Shown here: positions 61,063 through 64,000 of the stretch, in pieces | How positions within the stretch are numbered: the stretch's first letter is position 1 | Layout: each line of letters opens with the position of its first letter | Origin: Conexibacter sp. SYSU D00693 | GTDB lineage: Bacteria; Actinomycetota; Thermoleophilia; Solirubrobacterales; Solirubrobacteraceae | Direction of reading: 5' to 3' | Length of the DNA stretch: 64,000 nt | Assembly (NCBI RefSeq): GCF_017084525.1 | Contig: NZ_CP070950.1 | Coordinates: 3,038,001-3,102,000, forward strand | Notes under the pieces: model-generated | The model's database searches: none | Told to the model about the DNA's origin: nothing | The model's input: the letters and a program-made list of their open reading frames with translations, nothing else | Program-made: the position numbers and the translations under genes

Positions 61063-62838
61063 ATGACCGGGAACCGTCTTCGGTTCTTCCTCATGAGCAT
61101 GCTCGCCGTGCTCATGTTCGCCGTCGCCGCCTGCGGTGACGACGACTCCGACTCGGGCGGCAGCGCCGCCAGCGACGGCGGCAACGCGCCGACGCAGGAG
61201 GTCCCCGAGGGCCGCCAGGGCGGCAAGCTGACCGAGCTCGCCCCCTCGGGCGACGTCGACTACCTCGATCCGGGCCGGTCCTACTACCAGTTCGGCTTCC
61301 AGGTCATCGACGCGATGCACAAGAAGCTCTACCAGTTCGCCCCGGACGATCCGGAGAAGGCCAAGCCGGACCTCGCCGAGGGCGACCCGCAGATCTCGGC
61401 GGACAAGAAGACCGTCACGGTGAAGATCAAGAAGGGCGTGAAGTTCGGCCCGCCGGTCAACCGCGAGGTCACCACCGAGGACGTGAAGTACGCGTTCGAG
61501 CGCTTCTTCACGGTCAACGTCGGCGGTCAGTACACGACGTACTTCAACATGATCAAGGGCGCTCCGGACTCCAACACCAAGGAGTTCAAGGAGTTCGAGG
61601 GCATCAAGACGCCCGACCCGTACACGATCGTCTTCGAGCTCGACAAGCCGACCGGCGTCGCGTTCGCCGCGGCCCTGTCGCTGCCGATCAGCGCCCCGGT
61701 CCCGAAGGACTTCGCCAAGAAGTTCGACGAGAAGAACCCGTCGACGTACAACACGCACGTCGTCGCCACGGGCCCGTACATGATCCCGAACGACGCCGAG
61801 GGCAAGCTCACGGGCTACAGCGCCGGCAAGTCGATCAAGCTCGTCCGCAACCCCAGCTGGGACAAGGCCAAGGACTTCAAGCCGGCCTACCTGGACGAGA
61901 TCGACATCCGCACGGGCTCCTCGGACGCGAACGTCGCCGCGCAGCAGGTGCTGACCGGCAGCGGCCGCATCCTCGACACGAACCCGCCGGCGCAGATCCT
62001 GCCCCGGCTCGGGCGCCAGTACAAGGACCAGTACGTGCAGGTGCCCTCGGGCGGCTTCCGCTGGTTCCCGCTGAACCAGAAGCTCAAGCCGTTCGACGAC
62101 CTCAACGTCCGCAAGGCGGTCCTCGCCGGCTTCGACCGTGACGCGGCCCGCAAGGCGCGCGGCGGCAAGTTCACGGCCGACATCCCGACCCACTTCCTCC
62201 CGCCGGAGTTCCCCGGCTTCGAGGAGGCCGGTGGCTTCGAGACCGACCTGGACTTCCTGAAGAACCCGAAGGGCGACATGGCGGTCGCGGCCAAGTACTT
62301 CAAGGCGGCGGGCTACGCCTCCGGCAAGTACGAGGGCGACGAGGAGATCTACATGGTCACCGCCAACGCCGACCCGGGCAAGGCCCAGGCGGAGGTCGCC
62401 AAGGCGCAGCTCGAGAAGATGGGCTTCAAGGTCCGTCTGCGCGCGGTGCCCCAGGACGCGACGTACACGGAGTACTGCCAGGTCCCGGCCAAGAAGGTCC
62501 ACGTCTGTGGCGCGGCCGGCTGGTTCAAGGACTTCGCCGACCCGCAGTCCATGCTCGAGCCCACGTTCAAGGGCTCGGAGATCCGCGCCCAGGGCAACAA
62601 CAACCTCGGCCAGCTCGACGACCCCGCGGTCGACAAGGCGATGGACGAGGCTGCCGTGCTCGAGGGCGAGGCGCGCCTGAAGGCCTGGGGCGAGATCGAC
62701 AAGCAGATCACCGCCCTGGCCCCGGCCATCCCGTTCGTCTGGGACAAGACGACGCTGATCTGGTCGAAGGACGTCAACGGGGTCTCCAACCCCAACAACT
62801 CGCTCCTCGACCTGACGTTCACGTCGCTGAAGCAGTAG
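61063..62838 (+). CDS. Extracellular solute-binding protein, family 5 (peptide/nickel type), lipoprotein
   Basis: A 591-residue binding lipoprotein with a signal peptide and lipobox ('AVAACG' near 18-23), an Asp/Ser/Gly linker, and the SBP_bac_5 domain ('GGKLTELAPSGDVDYLDPG', 'VKIKKGVKFGPPVNREVTTE', 'YAFERFF'). It captures oligopeptides or a similar solute for the permeases encoded on both sides. ATG 61063 has an AAAGGA box. The coding sequence uses more Lys codons than surrounding genes, as expected for this protein type. Confidence 0.95.
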   Translation: MTGNRLRFFLMSMLAVLMFAVAACGDDDSDSGGSAASDGGNAPTQEVPEGRQGGKLTELAPSGDVDYLDPGRSYYQFGFQVIDAMHKKLYQFAPDDPEKAKPDLAEGDPQISADKKTVTVKIKKGVKFGPPVNREVTTEDVKYAFERFFTVNVGGQYTTYFNMIKGAPDSNTKEFKEFEGIKTPDPYTIVFELDKPTGVAFAAALSLPISAPVPKDFAKKFDEKNPSTYNTHVVATGPYMIPNDAEGKLTGYSAGKSIKLVRNPSWDKAKDFKPAYLDEIDIRTGSSDANVAAQQVLTGSGRILDTNPPAQILPRLGRQYKDQYVQVPSGGFRWFPLNQKLKPFDDLNVRKAVLAGFDRDAARKARGGKFTADIPTHFLPPEFPGFEEAGGFETDLDFLKNPKGDMAVAAKYFKAAGYASGKYEGDEEIYMVTANADPGKAQAEVAKAQLEKMGFKVRLRAVPQDATYTEYCQVPAKKVHVCGAAGWFKDFADPQSMLEPTFKGSEIRAQGNNNLGQLDDPAVDKAMDEAAVLEGEARLKAWGEIDKQITALAPAIPFVWDKTTLIWSKDVNGVSNPNNSLLDLTFTSLKQ

Positions 62839-62928
62839 CGACGCGCTGACCGTCACGGCCGGCTCGCGAGCCTTCGGGCACGCGGGCCGGCCGCCGGTCG
62901 CCACACCCGCCGAGAGCACGCACGCCAC

Positions 62929-63888
62929 ATGGGCGCCTACATCCTCCGCCGACTCCTCTGGACGGTCCTGCTGGTCATCCTGGTCAGCGCGATCACCTTC
63001 GTGATCTTCCGGGTCCTCCCGAGCGCCGATCCGGCTGCGCTGCGCGCCGGGCGCTCGCCGTCGCCCGACACCCTGCGGCTCATCCGCGAGCAGCTCGGGC
63101 TGGACGACCCGACCTACGTGCAGTTCTGGAACTTCCTCAAGGACCTGTTCCTGCACTTCGACCTCGGGCGCAGCTACATCAACGACGCGCCGGTCCGCCA
63201 GCAGGCCTTCGACCGCCTCGGCGCCACGCTCTTCCTCGTCCTCGGCGCAGCCTGCATCTGGTTCCTCGTCGGGGTGACGATCGGCATCGTCTCCGCCGTC
63301 TTCCGGGGCCGCATCTGGGACCGCCTCGCCATGGGCGCCGCCCTCGTGATGATCTCGGCGCCGGTCTACTGGCTGGGCCTGGTCACGCTGTACCTCTTCA
63401 GCGAGGACATCGGTCGGTTCAAGCTCCTGCCGGGCTCCGGCGCCTACCAGGACGCCGACGGGTTCTTCGACAAGATCCCCGCGCTCATCATGCCGTGGTG
63501 CGTGCTCGCGACGGCGTTCGCGGCGATCTACGCGCGGCTCATGCGCTCGGGCATGCTCGAGACGCTCTCGGAGGACTACATCCGCACCGCGCGGGCCAAG
63601 GGCCTGAGCAAGCGGCGTGTGGTGCTCAAGCACGCGACCCGGTCGGCGATCACGCCGATCATCACCGTGCTCGGCCTCGACATCGGCATCCTCTTCGGCG
63701 GTGCCATCCTCACCGAGACCGTGTTCGGCATCCCGGGGATCGGGCTCTACTCGTTCAACGCGATCGAGCGGGCCGACCTCGCGACGATCCAGGGCACGAC
63801 GCTCATCCTGGCGCTCGGGGTCGCGCTGATGAGCCTCCTCGTGGACATCATCTACGCCTTCCTCGACCCCCGCGTGAGGTACTCCTAG
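62929..63888 (+). CDS. Oligopeptide/dipeptide ABC transporter permease (OppB/DppB type)
   Basis: A 319-residue permease with an N-terminal helix ('YILRRLLWTVLLVILVSAIT'), a large periplasmic loop containing 'DDPTYVQFWNFLKDLFLHFD', and five further helices. The coupling motif is 'DYIRTARAKGLSKRRVVLKH' near 215. 'GGAILTETVFGIPGIG' near 256 is characteristic of OppB. It lies 90 bases after the binding-protein gene and 2 bases before the ATPase gene. The 90-base gap contains a GC-rich inverted repeat (GGCTCGCGAGCC). Confidence 0.95.
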   Translation: MGAYILRRLLWTVLLVILVSAITFVIFRVLPSADPAALRAGRSPSPDTLRLIREQLGLDDPTYVQFWNFLKDLFLHFDLGRSYINDAPVRQQAFDRLGATLFLVLGAACIWFLVGVTIGIVSAVFRGRIWDRLAMGAALVMISAPVYWLGLVTLYLFSEDIGRFKLLPGSGAYQDADGFFDKIPALIMPWCVLATAFAAIYARLMRSGMLETLSEDYIRTARAKGLSKRRVVLKHATRSAITPIITVLGLDIGILFGGAILTETVFGIPGIGLYSFNAIERADLATIQGTTLILALGVALMSLLVDIIYAFLDPRVRYS

Positions 63889-63890
63889 CG

Positions 63891-64000
63891 ATGGCCCAGC
63901 CGCTGCTGGAGGTCCGCGACCTCCGCGTGCACTTCGAGACCGAGGACGGCGTGGTCCAGGCGGTCGACGGCGTCTCCTACACCGTCGAGCGCGGGCGGGC
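63891..64000 (+). CDS. Oligopeptide ABC transporter ATP-binding protein (OppD type), partial
   Basis: The first 36 codons of an ABC ATPase. The N-terminal 'LLEVRDLRVHFETEDGVVQA' followed by 'VDGVSYTVERG' is typical of OppD/DppD. The Walker A motif would lie just beyond the window edge. ATG 63891 follows the OppB stop by 2 bases. The gene is cut by the window, not by mutation. Confidence 0.92.
   Translation, partial: MAQPLLEVRDLRVHFETEDGVVQAVDGVSYTVERGR

Overview
The window is uniformly very GC-rich, densely packed chromosomal DNA from what is most likely an actinobacterium of the class Thermoleophilia (order Solirubrobacterales: Conexibacter, Solirubrobacter, Baekduia or Patulibacter type). 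That placement is inference. It rests on a six-gene mce operon, a b6c-type menaquinol:cytochrome c reductase, a minimal TatA/TatC pair, the rpsF-ssb-rpsR-rplI-dnaB order and the strong GC codon bias. I see no insertion sequence, prophage, CRISPR array or other sign of recent transfer.

Layout. 1-9.2 kb: the end of one gene, a lipoprotein gene, and a minus-strand operon of six MCE proteins (mceA-F order) facing a TetR-type regulator. 10-18 kb: a plus-strand respiratory block with hemB, a fused siroheme-decarboxylase-like gene, hemL, a small unknown gene, Rieske protein, cytochrome b6, a subunit IV-cytochrome c fusion, menG and a polyprenyl diphosphate synthase. 18-21 kb: zinc-ribbon protein, tatA, tatC, a TPR protein and tRNA-Lys. 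21-24.7 kb (minus): an NhaA antiporter fused to a DsbA-like domain, and an ECF42-type sigma factor with its DGPF/YCII partner. 25-29.5 kb: two paralogous secreted proteins with a membrane-anchored chaperone-like protein, then a chemoreceptor. 29.5-35 kb: a class IV aminotransferase and nucleotide-sugar genes of the ManNAc/ManNAc(3NAc)A type. 35-41.3 kb (minus): purA, and a replication/ribosome block of dnaB, a helicase-loader-like ATPase, rplI, rpsR, ssb and rpsF. 41.4-50.4 kb: trehalose-6-phosphate synthase, an HtrA protease with a two-component system, a degenerate M28-like membrane protein with a sortase, a FlgM-like protein and thiL. 50.4-59.6 kb: class A PBP, PIG-V-like mannosyltransferase, HAD hydrolase, CPBP protease, L,D-transpeptidase, GCS2 ligase, pyrE and a Cys-rich secreted protein. 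59.7-64 kb: tRNA-Arg and an oligopeptide ABC transporter that runs off the end.

Two themes run across the window. First, many isolated or first-in-operon genes carry a TA(G/C)NNT hexamer only 6-9 nt before the start codon. This spacing predicts leaderless mRNAs, and in two divergent pairs a single near-palindromic hexamer could serve both directions. Second, several proteins have unusual architectures: the AhbA/AhbB-like fusion, NhaA-DsbA, subunit IV-cytochrome c, TatC with an enlarged first periplasmic loop, and an M28-like domain without most of its metal ligands. The best candidate for an undescribed system is the secreted-protein pair plus chaperone-like anchor at 25.0-27.4 kb. The best candidate for unexpected biochemistry is the fused siroheme-decarboxylase-like protein between hemB and hemL.
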